This document shows positions 32,978 to 41,658 of a stretch of 64,000 bases of DNA, in pieces (within the stretch, counting starts at the first letter, position 1; the number at the start of each line of letters is the position of its first letter). Below the pieces are notes generated by a model, which did no database searches, had not been told where the DNA came from, and saw only the letters and a program-made list of their open reading frames with translations. Location: contig JBQDYD010000003.1 of assembly GCA_051967755.1 (NCBI GenBank), positions 433,155 through 497,154 on the forward strand, in the 5' to 3' direction. Position numbers and translations under genes: made by a program. This DNA comes from UBA1672 sp051967755 (GTDB lineage: Bacteria > Pseudomonadota > Alphaproteobacteria > Micavibrionales > Micavibrionaceae).

Positions 32978-34258
32978 ATGTCTGAGGCTTTAAAAGCGCA
33001 ATCCCCTGAAGAAATTGTAGATTCATTAGGTGCGGCAGCAAAAGATTCTGCCGCAATCTTGTCTCAAACCCCTACGGAAGTAATTGATCAGGTTTTAGAT
33101 ACCTTGTATCAGAAGCTGATAGATGGAGCGGACGATATTATTGCCGCGAATGGCAAAGACATATCCGCCGCGGAACAAAAAGGTTTGAGCGCAGCTCTGA
33201 TTGATCGTTTACGTTTAGATCATGATCGTATTAAAGGAATTGCTGAAGGGGTTAAGACGGTTCGCAAACTGGATGACCCTACAGGAAAAACCCTATGGAC
33301 GCAGGAAAGACCAAATGGGTTGCTGATTAGGCGAGTGTCCTGCCCTATTGGTGTTTTAGGGATGATTTATGAATCCCGCCCAAATGTAACGATCGATGCA
33401 TCTATATTATGTCTGAAGTCACATAATGCGGTTATCTTGCGCGGTGGCTCAGAGAGTTTGCATAGTTCTTTAGCGTTACATTCTATTATACAAGATTCCT
33501 TAGAAGCACATGACTTACCTAAGGCATGCGTATCTATGATACCTATTAGTGACCGCGAAGCTGTCGGCGCTATGTTACGTGCTGCGTCGTATATTGATGT
33601 TATGATCCCACGTGGTGGGCACGGGTTAATTGAACGCGTTATGAACGAGGCAAGGATGCCTGTCTTTGGTCACCTTGACGGGTTGTGCCATATTTTTGTT
33701 CATGAGAGCGCCGAAGAAGATATGGTTCTGGATGTTACCTTGAATGCAAAAATGCGTAGAACAGGCATTTGTGGTGCGATGGAAACACTTCTTATTGATC
33801 GTGCCTATGGTGAGGACAAAGCAAAACGTATTTTATCTAACATTCTTGATAGCGGCTGCGTGGTGGTCGGTGATGATGATATTCAAAAACTTGATCCTCG
33901 TATAGAGCAAGCGCACGACTCTGACTGGACGACGGAGTATCTTGATGCCAAGCTAAGCTGTAAGTTTGTAGATAGCGTTCAGGATGCTGTGAAGCATATC
34001 AATTCCCACGGTTCCCATCATACAGATAGCATTTTGGCAGATGATGAGGCCGCAGCGGCATATTTCCTAAATAATGTGGATAGCGGCATTGTCATGCATA
34101 ACGCCTCTACGCAATTTGCCGATGGTGGTGAGTTTGGTATGGGCGCGGAAATCGGTATCGCGACCGGAAAAATGCACGCCAGAGGGCCTGTAGGGTTGGA
34201 ACAGCTTTGTACCTATAAATATATGGTTCACGGTAATGGTCAAACCAGGCCAAAGTAA
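32978..34258 (+). CDS. proA: Gamma-glutamyl phosphate reductase
   Basis: ProA makes glutamate-5-semialdehyde, the second step of proline synthesis. The 426-residue aldehyde-dehydrogenase-fold protein has PIGVLGMIYESRPNVTID near residues 124-141 and the catalytic Cys in GICGAMETLLIDR near 266. The C-terminal block GLEQLCTYKYMVHG is also typical. The length is normal. It directly follows the ATP synthase genes and precedes nadD. Confidence 0.97.
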   Translation: MSEALKAQSPEEIVDSLGAAAKDSAAILSQTPTEVIDQVLDTLYQKLIDGADDIIAANGKDISAAEQKGLSAALIDRLRLDHDRIKGIAEGVKTVRKLDDPTGKTLWTQERPNGLLIRRVSCPIGVLGMIYESRPNVTIDASILCLKSHNAVILRGGSESLHSSLALHSIIQDSLEAHDLPKACVSMIPISDREAVGAMLRAASYIDVMIPRGGHGLIERVMNEARMPVFGHLDGLCHIFVHESAEEDMVLDVTLNAKMRRTGICGAMETLLIDRAYGEDKAKRILSNILDSGCVVVGDDDIQKLDPRIEQAHDSDWTTEYLDAKLSCKFVDSVQDAVKHINSHGSHHTDSILADDEAAAAYFLNNVDSGIVMHNASTQFADGGEFGMGAEIGIATGKMHARGPVGLEQLCTYKYMVHGNGQTRPK

Positions 34259-34278
34259 TAATAGAGGCCTTCGATTAT

Positions 34279-34908
34279 ATGCCCGTTTTTTCTGAACCTC
34301 GATTACTAAATGCGCAGCGTTGGAGAAATATGCGTGTTGGCATTTTAGGGGGCTCTTTCAATCCTCCGCATGAGGGGCATGTTCACATTTCCAAAATGGC
34401 GCTTAAGGCATTTGAGCTGGATGCAATCTGGTGGTTGGTTACGCCGCTTAATCCGTTGAAAAGCCGTGATAACTTACTCTCTGTTGAAAAACGTGTTGAG
34501 CTATCCCGAGATATAAATACGCATCCAAAAATTATCGTGACCGGCATGGAAGATGGTTTTGAAACCACCCATAGCTATGCTTCAGTTAAGATTTTAAAGC
34601 GATATTTTCCTAACACGCAATTCGCATGGATTACAGGTATGGATAACGCGCATAATTTTCATTTATGGAATCATTGGAAATTGTTCTTGAATGAAATGTG
34701 CATGATCCATGTCACCAGACACCCGCCTGTCAGGTTAATGAAGCAATGTCCTTTGCGGATGCTATCCAGTCAAAAACATATAATCGTCGACCATGGCGGC
34801 AAGGTACCGCTTGATTCGAATACGTCATATTGGCTGCTGCAAAAGAAAATGATTAATATTTCATCAACAGAAATCAGAAGTAAAAGTAATTATAAAACAG
34901 TATCTTAG
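34279..34908 (+). CDS. nadD: Nicotinate-nucleotide adenylyltransferase
   Basis: NadD converts nicotinate mononucleotide to its adenine dinucleotide in NAD synthesis. The nucleotidyl-transferase motif GILGGSFNPPHEGHVHIS contains the HxGH-like site. INISSTEIRSK near the end is the ISSTxIR motif. The ATG at 34279 gives 209 residues. An internal ATG at 34330, which has its own GGAG, would give 192 residues beginning MRVGILGG; both starts are plausible. The proA-nadD-rsfS-rlmH order is standard. Confidence 0.95.
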   Translation: MPVFSEPRLLNAQRWRNMRVGILGGSFNPPHEGHVHISKMALKAFELDAIWWLVTPLNPLKSRDNLLSVEKRVELSRDINTHPKIIVTGMEDGFETTHSYASVKILKRYFPNTQFAWITGMDNAHNFHLWNHWKLFLNEMCMIHVTRHPPVRLMKQCPLRMLSSQKHIIVDHGGKVPLDSNTSYWLLQKKMINISSTEIRSKSNYKTVS

Positions 34909-34964
34909 TTATAATTGCTGCGGCACACACATTGAAAAATCTTTTATTAAAAAACAAAAACCAG

Positions 34965-35126
34965 TATAATAAGGGTATGAGGTTATTGAGAAATAATTCT
35001 TATAGGAAGACAGAGGTGACGATTTGGTTTATATAAACGTCGCAATAGTCTTTCATACTATCAAAAAAGATCGTATATGTACGATTGAAGAGAATGGCTG
35101 AGCCTTTTAGGTTCGGCTTTTTTATT
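34965..35126 (+). ncRNA. Candidate structured small RNA between nadD and rsfS
   Basis: A perfect -10 TATAAT lies at 34965-34970, with only a weak -35. About 120 bases later come three hairpins in a row: ATAGT/ACTAT (35045-35061), ATCGTA/TACGAT with a 4-base loop (35070-35085), and a terminator stem with a T run (35097-35126). The region carries no conserved reading frame; only a 19-codon ATG frame at 34977 is open. It could be a free small RNA of about 150 nt or a regulated leader of rsfS. No known family is recognised. Confidence 0.5.
35097..35126 (+). terminator. Rho-independent terminator upstream of rsfS
   Basis: GCTGAGCC (35097-35104) pairs with GGTTCGGC (35110-35117), with two G-U pairs, around the loop TTTTA. 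TTTTTTATT follows. It ends either the nadD transcript or the small RNA candidate just upstream. Confidence 0.85.
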
Positions 35127-35149
35127 GAAAGAGCAGAGGAGAAAGTATC

Positions 35150-35536
35150 ATTAGTAAAGATAGAGAAGAGCGTATTTTAAGCCCATCCGAGATGAAAAAC
35201 TTCATTGTTAAGTCACTCGACTCAGATAAAGCAGAGAATATCCTATGTATTCCCCTATCAGAAAACAGCGGTCTGGCTGATTATATGATTATTGCTTCAG
35301 GTACATCTTCCAGGCATGTCAGTGCGTTGGCAAAAAAACTTAAGGAATATTTACATGCAAAAAATATTGCTGATGTAAATGTTGAGGGTTTAGGTCAATG
35401 TGATTGGGTTGTTATGGATGCGGGCGATGTTATCGTTCACTTGTTCAGGCCGGAAGTCCGTGATTTTTACAATATTGAAAAAATGTGGTGTGAGCACCCT
35501 ACTCTCAATGTTGTGCATGAGCAGGTTTTGGCTTAA
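35150..35536 (+). CDS. rsfS: Ribosome silencing factor RsfS, probable ATT start
   Basis: RsfS binds L14 and blocks subunit joining when nutrients are scarce. The conserved domain begins MKNFIVKSLDSDKAENI and contains DYMIIASGTSSRHV and DWVVMDAGDVIVHLF. The first ATG (35192) has no ribosome-binding site. In frame 14 codons upstream is ATT at 35150, preceded by a strong AGGAG with an 8-base spacer. The added residues SKDREERILSPSE resemble N-terminal extensions of alphaproteobacterial RsfS. I therefore extend the gene to 35150 (128 residues). From 35192 it would be 114 residues. Confidence 0.8.
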   Translation: MSKDREERILSPSEMKNFIVKSLDSDKAENILCIPLSENSGLADYMIIASGTSSRHVSALAKKLKEYLHAKNIADVNVEGLGQCDWVVMDAGDVIVHLFRPEVRDFYNIEKMWCEHPTLNVVHEQVLA

Positions 35537-35573
35537 ACCCTAAGTTCTGTTTTAATTCTGAACCATAAGGCTT

Positions 35574-36038
35574 TTGACCTTGTTGAAAATAGATTTGATT
35601 TGTATATCTCGTCTTAAAAAGGGTGCTTATGCAGATCTGATAAAGACATACGAAAGGCGCATTAACTGGCCGCTTAAAATAATTGAGTTAGAGTCAAAAC
35701 ATAATGATCCTGTTAAGTGTCAGCAGGATGAAAATGAAAAAATACTAAAGCACATTAACAAAGATTCCGTTTTGATCGCATGCGATGAAAAGGGAAAGTC
35801 TTTTCCTTCTATAAAATTCTCACAAAAACTACAAAATTATTCACTGGATGGTATGGCTCATATTCAGTTCGTCATTGGTGGTGCCGATGGCCTGATGAAT
35901 GACGTAAAGAAACAATCTGATCTTTTATTAAGTTTTGGTGTGCAAACATGGCCACATGCCCTTGCACGCGTGATGCTTTTAGAGCAAATTTATAGGAGCC
36001 AGCAAATTTTGGCTGGTCATCCTTATCACCGTGAGTAA
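35574..36038 (+). CDS. rlmH: 23S rRNA pseudouridine-1915 methyltransferase RlmH
   Basis: RlmH methylates pseudouridine 1915 of 23S rRNA using S-adenosylmethionine. The 154-residue SPOUT-fold protein has IQFVIGGADGLMNDVK near residues 98-113. The C-terminal knot region reads PHALARVMLLEQIYRSQQILAGHPYHRE, the family hallmark. The start appears to be TTG at 35574, with AAGG upstream; no ATG is available near the domain start. It lies 37 bases after rsfS, the normal arrangement. Confidence 0.95.
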   Translation: MTLLKIDLICISRLKKGAYADLIKTYERRINWPLKIIELESKHNDPVKCQQDENEKILKHINKDSVLIACDEKGKSFPSIKFSQKLQNYSLDGMAHIQFVIGGADGLMNDVKKQSDLLLSFGVQTWPHALARVMLLEQIYRSQQILAGHPYHRE

Positions 36039-36067
36039 TCTTTCTTGCTCTACCCTTGTGAGCCATC

Positions 36068-37231
36068 ATGAAGCGTCTTGCTGCATTATTGATATTTACC
36101 GTTAGTGTTATGTGTTTACCACAACATGCCCTCGCACGGGATGAGGCTGCATTACTCGATACAATGAAGGAAAAGCTTTCCAATGAAAGCGAGAAGAAAA
36201 AGCAGCTACAAAAAAGGTATGATAAAGTCGCGAGTGAGCTTCGTGATGTAAAGTTCAAACTGCGTAAATCCGGGCATGCTATTCGTGAAAATGAAGATCG
36301 ATTACAAGACATCGAATCCAGAATAATTAAATTAGAAAATAAGAAGGCGTCTCTTGATGCGACGCTTAAGTCAGAACGTGTTTCTATTATCAAACTTGTT
36401 TTAATCTTGGAACGCATCAGGAAAACACCGCCTCAGGCTATGCTTGCAAAACCTGATTCGCCTTACAAAGTCGCACAGACAGCGTTGCTGATGGAGAATA
36501 TAATTCCTGCGGTTAAACGCCATGCAGAAAAATTAAAGGCCAATCTTGAAACACTTGAGAAAGTCAGCCTTGATTTAGACAGAGAGCAAAAATCATTGAC
36601 GGAACGAACAGCAAGCTTGAAGTCTCAAAAAGACAGCTTGCAAGCGTTGCTGGATAAAAAAGAGCGTATATTCACCGCGACGAATAATGACTTAGAAGCA
36701 AAAGAAATTACAATACAGGGCATATCGCTTAAGGCGAAAAATTTGGAAGAGCTGGTAGCGAAATTAAAAGAAGAAGAGCAAAGGGAGATTGAGCGTCTTC
36801 AGGCTGCGAATATCTTGAGGCGCAAGCCGACTATATTAAATATGGATGACGGTGAAGCCCGCCTGCCTGTTTCCGGAATTGTGCGTGTGGCCTATCATGA
36901 TAAGGATGATGTCGGCGCCGAAAGTAAGGGGCTTACTATTGAGGGGCGCTCGGGTGGCTTAGTCATTGCACCGATGGGTGGTAAAATTCAATTTACCGGA
37001 ATGTTCAAAAGATACGGCAATATTATTATCATTGAACATGCAGATGGGTATCATAGTTTAATAGCAGGATTGGAAAAAATAACGGGCTCTATCGGGGATC
37101 ATGTGAAATCTGGTGAACCGATCGGAGTATTACCAGATTCTTCTTTAATTCCGCGACCAAAACTATATTATGAGCTAAGGCAAAATGGTACACCTGTTAA
37201 CCCGTCCGTGAAGTTTTCTGATTTAGGATAA
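36068..37231 (+). CDS. envC: EnvC-like murein hydrolase activator (degenerate M23/LytM)
   Basis: This 387-residue protein has a signal peptide (about 1-24, ending QHALA), long coiled coils (about 28-240) and a C-terminal LytM domain (about 270-385). The zinc ligands of active M23 peptidases are missing. GRSGGLVIAP replaces the HxxxD motif and LYYELRQNG replaces HxH. It therefore probably activates amidases at the division site, as EnvC does, rather than cutting peptidoglycan. It is followed by ctpA, a common alphaproteobacterial pairing. Confidence 0.9.
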   Translation: MKRLAALLIFTVSVMCLPQHALARDEAALLDTMKEKLSNESEKKKQLQKRYDKVASELRDVKFKLRKSGHAIRENEDRLQDIESRIIKLENKKASLDATLKSERVSIIKLVLILERIRKTPPQAMLAKPDSPYKVAQTALLMENIIPAVKRHAEKLKANLETLEKVSLDLDREQKSLTERTASLKSQKDSLQALLDKKERIFTATNNDLEAKEITIQGISLKAKNLEELVAKLKEEEQREIERLQAANILRRKPTILNMDDGEARLPVSGIVRVAYHDKDDVGAESKGLTIEGRSGGLVIAPMGGKIQFTGMFKRYGNIIIIEHADGYHSLIAGLEKITGSIGDHVKSGEPIGVLPDSSLIPRPKLYYELRQNGTPVNPSVKFSDLG

Positions 37232-37265
37232 TGGGTTTTTCTAGATATTTAAGGGTAAAATTAAT

Positions 37266-38591
37266 ATGAAAAAAAGAACTATATTATCAGTTTTAGCGAC
37301 ACTCCTTGTTATCGTGGGGCTGACCTTTAGTGTGCAAGCACAAGAAAAACGAGCATCAGATAAGAAAACTAACAACGGTTACAGTGAAACATATAAGCAG
37401 CTTAGCTTATTTGGTGATGTATTCGAGCGTGTTCGCGCCGAGTATGTTGAGGAAGTGGATGACAAAACCCTTATTGAGTATGCCCTTAACGGTATGCTGT
37501 CTAATCTTGATCCTCATTCCAGTTATTTGTCTGAGGAAAAATTCAAAGATATGCGCGTAGAAACAAGCGGTGAGTTTGGTGGCTTGGGCATAGAAGTGAC
37601 AATGGAGAACGGCTTGGTAAAGGTTGTGTCCCCTATTGATGATACGCCCGCCTACAGAGCCGGACTTCAGGCAGGTGATTACATTGTAAAACTTGATGAA
37701 GATGCAGTAATGGGCATGAGCCTGAGCGAAGCCGTAGATAAAATGCGTGGTAAGGTAGGATCAACAATTGATCTGACCATTGCCCGTAAGGGAGAAGATG
37801 CACAAATCGAAGTTACTTTGGTGCGTGATATTATTCAGATTAAATCTGTAAGACATCGTGTTGAAGGCAACACAGGCTATATTCGTGTAACGACATTCAG
37901 CCAAAAAACGGCTCCCGGTGTACGTAAGGCCGTAAGTGAAATTTCTAAGGAGCTTGGAGATAACCTCATCGGCTATGTTATTGATCTGCGCAATAACCCC
38001 GGCGGGCTTTTGAACCAAGCGATCGAAGTTGCAGATGTGTTCCTTGATAAAGGTGAAATCGTGTCCCAACGTGGCCGTTATGAAGAAGACACAGAGCGCA
38101 ACAATGCCACACCAGGCGATATGGCGAATGGTTTGCCGATCGTTGTTTTGGTAAATGGCGGTTCTGCTTCGGCTTCTGAGATTGTCGCAGGGGCATTACA
38201 AGATCATAAACGTGCCATTATCATGGGTACGCAATCATTTGGTAAGGGGTCTGTGCAAACAGTCATGCCTTTGCCCGGAAATGGTGCCATGAGATTGACA
38301 ACGGCACGTTACTACACCCCTTCAGGGCGTTCGATTCAGGCCAAAGGTATAACGCCTGACATCATAGTTGAGCTTGCCAAAGTTGAGTCTCTACAATCTA
38401 AACAGCTGCGTGAGTCTGATTTGCGTGGTGCTTTGGATCGTAATAATGGCAAAAAGCCGGCGAATGATAATAAGAAAGAAGGCGAAGATGAGGAAGAATC
38501 TGATGAAATTCAAGATTATCAGCTTCTGCGCGCTGTCGACTTATTGAAAGGCTTGTCTTTATATGAATTTGGGCATACCGGAACGAAATAA
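37266..38591 (+). CDS. ctpA: Carboxyl-terminal processing protease (S41)
   Basis: This 441-residue periplasmic protease has a signal peptide (about 1-25) and a PDZ domain (about 95-180, FGGLGIEVTMENGLVKVVSP). The S41 catalytic domain has Ser in NGGSASASEIVAGAL near residue 300 and Lys in SFGKGSVQTVMP near 325. The tail (about 395-425) is Lys/Asp/Glu-rich. It cleaves C-termini of envelope proteins and is often paired with EnvC-like factors and peptidoglycan remodelling. Confidence 0.95.
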   Translation: MKKRTILSVLATLLVIVGLTFSVQAQEKRASDKKTNNGYSETYKQLSLFGDVFERVRAEYVEEVDDKTLIEYALNGMLSNLDPHSSYLSEEKFKDMRVETSGEFGGLGIEVTMENGLVKVVSPIDDTPAYRAGLQAGDYIVKLDEDAVMGMSLSEAVDKMRGKVGSTIDLTIARKGEDAQIEVTLVRDIIQIKSVRHRVEGNTGYIRVTTFSQKTAPGVRKAVSEISKELGDNLIGYVIDLRNNPGGLLNQAIEVADVFLDKGEIVSQRGRYEEDTERNNATPGDMANGLPIVVLVNGGSASASEIVAGALQDHKRAIIMGTQSFGKGSVQTVMPLPGNGAMRLTTARYYTPSGRSIQAKGITPDIIVELAKVESLQSKQLRESDLRGALDRNNGKKPANDNKKEGEDEEESDEIQDYQLLRAVDLLKGLSLYEFGHTGTK

Positions 38592-38594
38592 TAG

Positions 38595-39800
38595 ATGGAA
38601 ACAGCCGAGCTAAACGAAGAAAAAAAAAGGTTTGATCCTCGTAATATTAATGTTGCGGGGATTAAAGCTAAGCTTGGCGGCATATTTAATTCCGTTCTAT
38701 CCTTTTTTAAAGGGTCTGACCCGAATACGCTTATCAAAGGGACTATCTTTGTTTTCCTGATCTATGGTTTGGCTTTTTCCTATGTGTATTTCACGGGGCC
38801 TGCCGCTATCAAAGAAATTGAAACACAGATGACCTCAGGCCGCGTTGAGTTAATGCCGGTTGTGAAAGAGGTATCAAAGAATTTCCTACACAAAGATGAT
38901 GAGCATGAAGGCCCTGATTTATTGCCGGGGCTTTCTAAATATGAGGATGCAGGGCGCCTGCCGATTATTCGTTCAAAAGACCAACTGACCAGTTTTCGTG
39001 GTTATCAAACAGTTTTTACTTTCGATACCCCTGAAAAAAGAACAGTCGTCGCTTTTATGCTTACGGATTTCGGCTTATCTGAAAAATACTCGAACATGGC
39101 GATCGAAATGTTGCCAGCAGAAGTGTCTTTTCTGCTCTCTCCCTACGCGGAGCACCCAAGAGAGTGGATAAGTAAAGCGCGGTCGCATGGTCATGAAGTC
39201 TGGTTAGAGCTTCCTATACAAAGTGAGAAGTTCCCATCCTCTGGCTTGCAAACTATTTTTCATCATCAAAATCTGAGAGATAAAGCCACAAAAATGCGTA
39301 AAACATTGGCACACGCACTTGGCTATGTTGGTGTTGGTATTTTTCTTGATGATACGATTAGTAAAACTCAGGATGATTACAGAAAGCTATCCGATGAAAT
39401 TTATGGCCGTGGTTTAGGCGTATTTGAACGTAACCCCGATGCGCCAAAAACCATAGAAGCGAGTGCCGTTACCCGCGGCGCTCCGTTTATACAGGCAAAT
39501 TTGGATATCTATAAAATGAAGGGCAATAATTCTTTTCAGGAATTAGAACGTATTGCAAACGCGAAAGGTGACGCTGTTGCAACTGTGCCCTCTTATCCTA
39601 ACGCAATCAAAAACCTTTCAATGTGGATTAAGGCAGTAGGAAGCGTCGATTATTTAGTCGCGCCTGTCTCTGCAATTTATGATCTGCCGCTGGCGCGGAA
39701 TGCGCGTAGCAAAAATAATAGCAATGCTACAGCACCTTCTGGGCTTAAGCCATCTGATCATGCGCCGTCCCCTGAGGCCGCACATAGCAATCATCACTGA
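38595..39800 (+). CDS. Divergent polysaccharide deacetylase family protein
   Basis: This 401-residue protein has one N-terminal membrane segment (about 47-65) and a periplasmic domain of the divergent polysaccharide deacetylase (YibQ/DUF610) type. The pattern TPEKRTVVAFMLTDFGLSE lies near 143-161, followed by EVSFLLSPYAEHPREWISKA, GHEVWLELPIQ and a final VDYLVAPVSAIYD. It starts 3 bases after ctpA and precedes rppH, the usual alphaproteobacterial order. The substrate is unknown. Confidence 0.85.
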   Translation: METAELNEEKKRFDPRNINVAGIKAKLGGIFNSVLSFFKGSDPNTLIKGTIFVFLIYGLAFSYVYFTGPAAIKEIETQMTSGRVELMPVVKEVSKNFLHKDDEHEGPDLLPGLSKYEDAGRLPIIRSKDQLTSFRGYQTVFTFDTPEKRTVVAFMLTDFGLSEKYSNMAIEMLPAEVSFLLSPYAEHPREWISKARSHGHEVWLELPIQSEKFPSSGLQTIFHHQNLRDKATKMRKTLAHALGYVGVGIFLDDTISKTQDDYRKLSDEIYGRGLGVFERNPDAPKTIEASAVTRGAPFIQANLDIYKMKGNNSFQELERIANAKGDAVATVPSYPNAIKNLSMWIKAVGSVDYLVAPVSAIYDLPLARNARSKNNSNATAPSGLKPSDHAPSPEAAHSNHH

Positions 39801-39819
39801 CATACAATAAGAGTATATA

Positions 39820-40302
39820 ATGACAGAAACAATTAATCGTGACGCCCTTCTTTATCGGAAATGTGTGGGTATTGTCCTTTTCAATGATGTGGGCAAGGTT
39901 TTCGTTGGTGAACGTATTGATACGCCAGGTGCCTGGCAAATGCCGCAAGGCGGTGTTGATCCGGGTGAAACAACCGAAGAAACCGCTATGCGGGAACTTG
40001 CCGAAGAAGTCGGAACCGATAAGGCAGAGATCATTCATATACATGAGCGTAAATTACGTTATGACCTACCAGATGATGCCATTCGTCGTTTATGGAACGG
40101 AAAGTTCCGCGGTCAGGAGCAAACATGGGTTGCTGCCAAATTTATGGGCAACGATCAGGATATTGATTTAAATGCCTTTGATCCGCCGGAATTTTCAGAT
40201 TGGCAATGGATTGATCTACCAAAAACAATAGACCTCATCGTTCCTTTTAAACGTGAGATCTATCGCAGTTTAATCGAAATGTTCAGTGACATTAAGCCCT
40301 AG
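39820..40302 (+). CDS. rppH: RNA pyrophosphohydrolase (Nudix)
   Basis: RppH removes pyrophosphate from mRNA 5' ends to start decay. The 160-residue Nudix protein has the complete Nudix box GGVDPGETTEETAMRELAEEVG split across residues about 46-67. WQMPQGG precedes it and WQWIDLPKTI lies near the end. It ends with a 4-base convergent overlap with tolB. Confidence 0.94.
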   Translation: MTETINRDALLYRKCVGIVLFNDVGKVFVGERIDTPGAWQMPQGGVDPGETTEETAMRELAEEVGTDKAEIIHIHERKLRYDLPDDAIRRLWNGKFRGQEQTWVAAKFMGNDQDIDLNAFDPPEFSDWQWIDLPKTIDLIVPFKREIYRSLIEMFSDIKP

Positions 40303-41621
40303 CGGTTTCGCGGTGACCATGCAGGGTCAGAACCATCTTTTGGTGTTTTTAACCAACGCTCATTATAGCCTGTAATATCTATCGTATAGATGCGTGCTGT
40401 GCGCCCGTTCGCAGATGGCGTTTCCTTAAAGTATGTCAACACACGGCCATTCGGTGACCAGCTTGGCCCCTCTACGTGATAGGCGTTAGAGATCAGGCGT
40501 TCCCCTTTGCCATCCGGACGGATAACACCAATGTAAAATTTACCTTGGTACATGCGTGTAAAGGCAATCAAATCACCACGCGGCGACCATACAGGGTTAC
40601 CGTAACGCCCTTTTCCGAATGTCAGGCGGTTCATACCTGATCCATCAACATTCATGATATATAGCTGCTGTCCGCCGCTACGGTCTGATTCAAAAACGAT
40701 TTTATTGCCGTCAGGTGAATAAGACGGCGCCGTTTCAATCGATGTGTTGCTTGTCATGCGCGTTGCTTTTCTGGTGGCTAAGTCCATAACGTAAATATCG
40801 GTATTTCCGTTCTTGGCCATAGAAAACACAATCTTTTTACCATCAGGTGAAAAGCGCGGCGAGAAAGTCATCCCTGAAAAGTTACCCAACACATCATGTG
40901 ATCCCGTATTAATGTCGTATAGATAAACCTTTGGAATACCACCTTGATAAGACATATACGTAATTTTCTGTGATGCAGGTGAGAAACGCGGCGTAAGAAC
41001 CAAATATGAACCATCGGTAAGATATTGATGATTTGCACCATCCTGATCCATGATCGCAAGGCGTTTGATGCGTTTTTCCATCGGGCCGCTTTCCGCAACA
41101 TAAACGATGCGCGTGTCAAAATACCCTTCTTCGCCTGTCAGGCGTTTATAAACCTCATCAGAGATGATATGTGCGATGCGGCGCCAATTTTCAGGTGTGG
41201 TTGTATAGGCCATGCCGATCAACTGCTTTTGAGAAACAACATCCCACAGGCGGAATTCCACGCGTGTATTGCCATTATCGTCTGTCAGAACATTTCCTGA
41301 AACAAGCGTTTCTGTACCAGTCATTTTCCATTCAGGAAAACGGACACCTGCCTGAAAAATGGAGCCCGGTGTTTGCACAAACGCATTTGGATTAATCGGA
41401 CGGAATAGCCCCGAGTTTTCCAGATTATTTGTGATGATTTCAGGAATATCCTGCGCCAGTTGTCTGTGTTTAATTTCTGTCGGATGAAACGGCGAAATTG
41501 CAATCGGGCGTGGTTTGAATGTTCCTTGTGTAATTCTGGCTTCAAATTCCTGCGCATGCGCGGCAGGTATTATCATAAAACAAATGAATAATAGATAATA
41601 AAGGGCGCGATTATGTTTCAT
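40299..41621 (-). CDS. tolB: Tol-Pal system protein TolB
   Basis: This 440-residue periplasmic beta-propeller protein has its start placed at ATG 41621 because GAGAAGAG precedes it and a signal peptide follows (ALYYLLFICFMIIPAAHAQE). The longer frame from 41711 would add 30 residues overlapping tolA. Repeats such as FSPDGKKIVFSM, YSPDGNKIVFES and WSPRGDLIAFT mark the propeller blades. TolB links TolA to Pal during outer-membrane constriction. No pal gene follows. Confidence 0.95.
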   Translation of the reverse strand: MKHNRALYYLLFICFMIIPAAHAQEFEARITQGTFKPRPIAISPFHPTEIKHRQLAQDIPEIITNNLENSGLFRPINPNAFVQTPGSIFQAGVRFPEWKMTGTETLVSGNVLTDDNGNTRVEFRLWDVVSQKQLIGMAYTTTPENWRRIAHIISDEVYKRLTGEEGYFDTRIVYVAESGPMEKRIKRLAIMDQDGANHQYLTDGSYLVLTPRFSPASQKITYMSYQGGIPKVYLYDINTGSHDVLGNFSGMTFSPRFSPDGKKIVFSMAKNGNTDIYVMDLATRKATRMTSNTSIETAPSYSPDGNKIVFESDRSGGQQLYIMNVDGSGMNRLTFGKGRYGNPVWSPRGDLIAFTRMYQGKFYIGVIRPDGKGERLISNAYHVEGPSWSPNGRVLTYFKETPSANGRTARIYTIDITGYNERWLKTPKDGSDPAWSPRNR

Positions 41622-41658
41622 TCTCTTCTCATCTTTTGGTTCAAGGTTGTAGGGAAGC

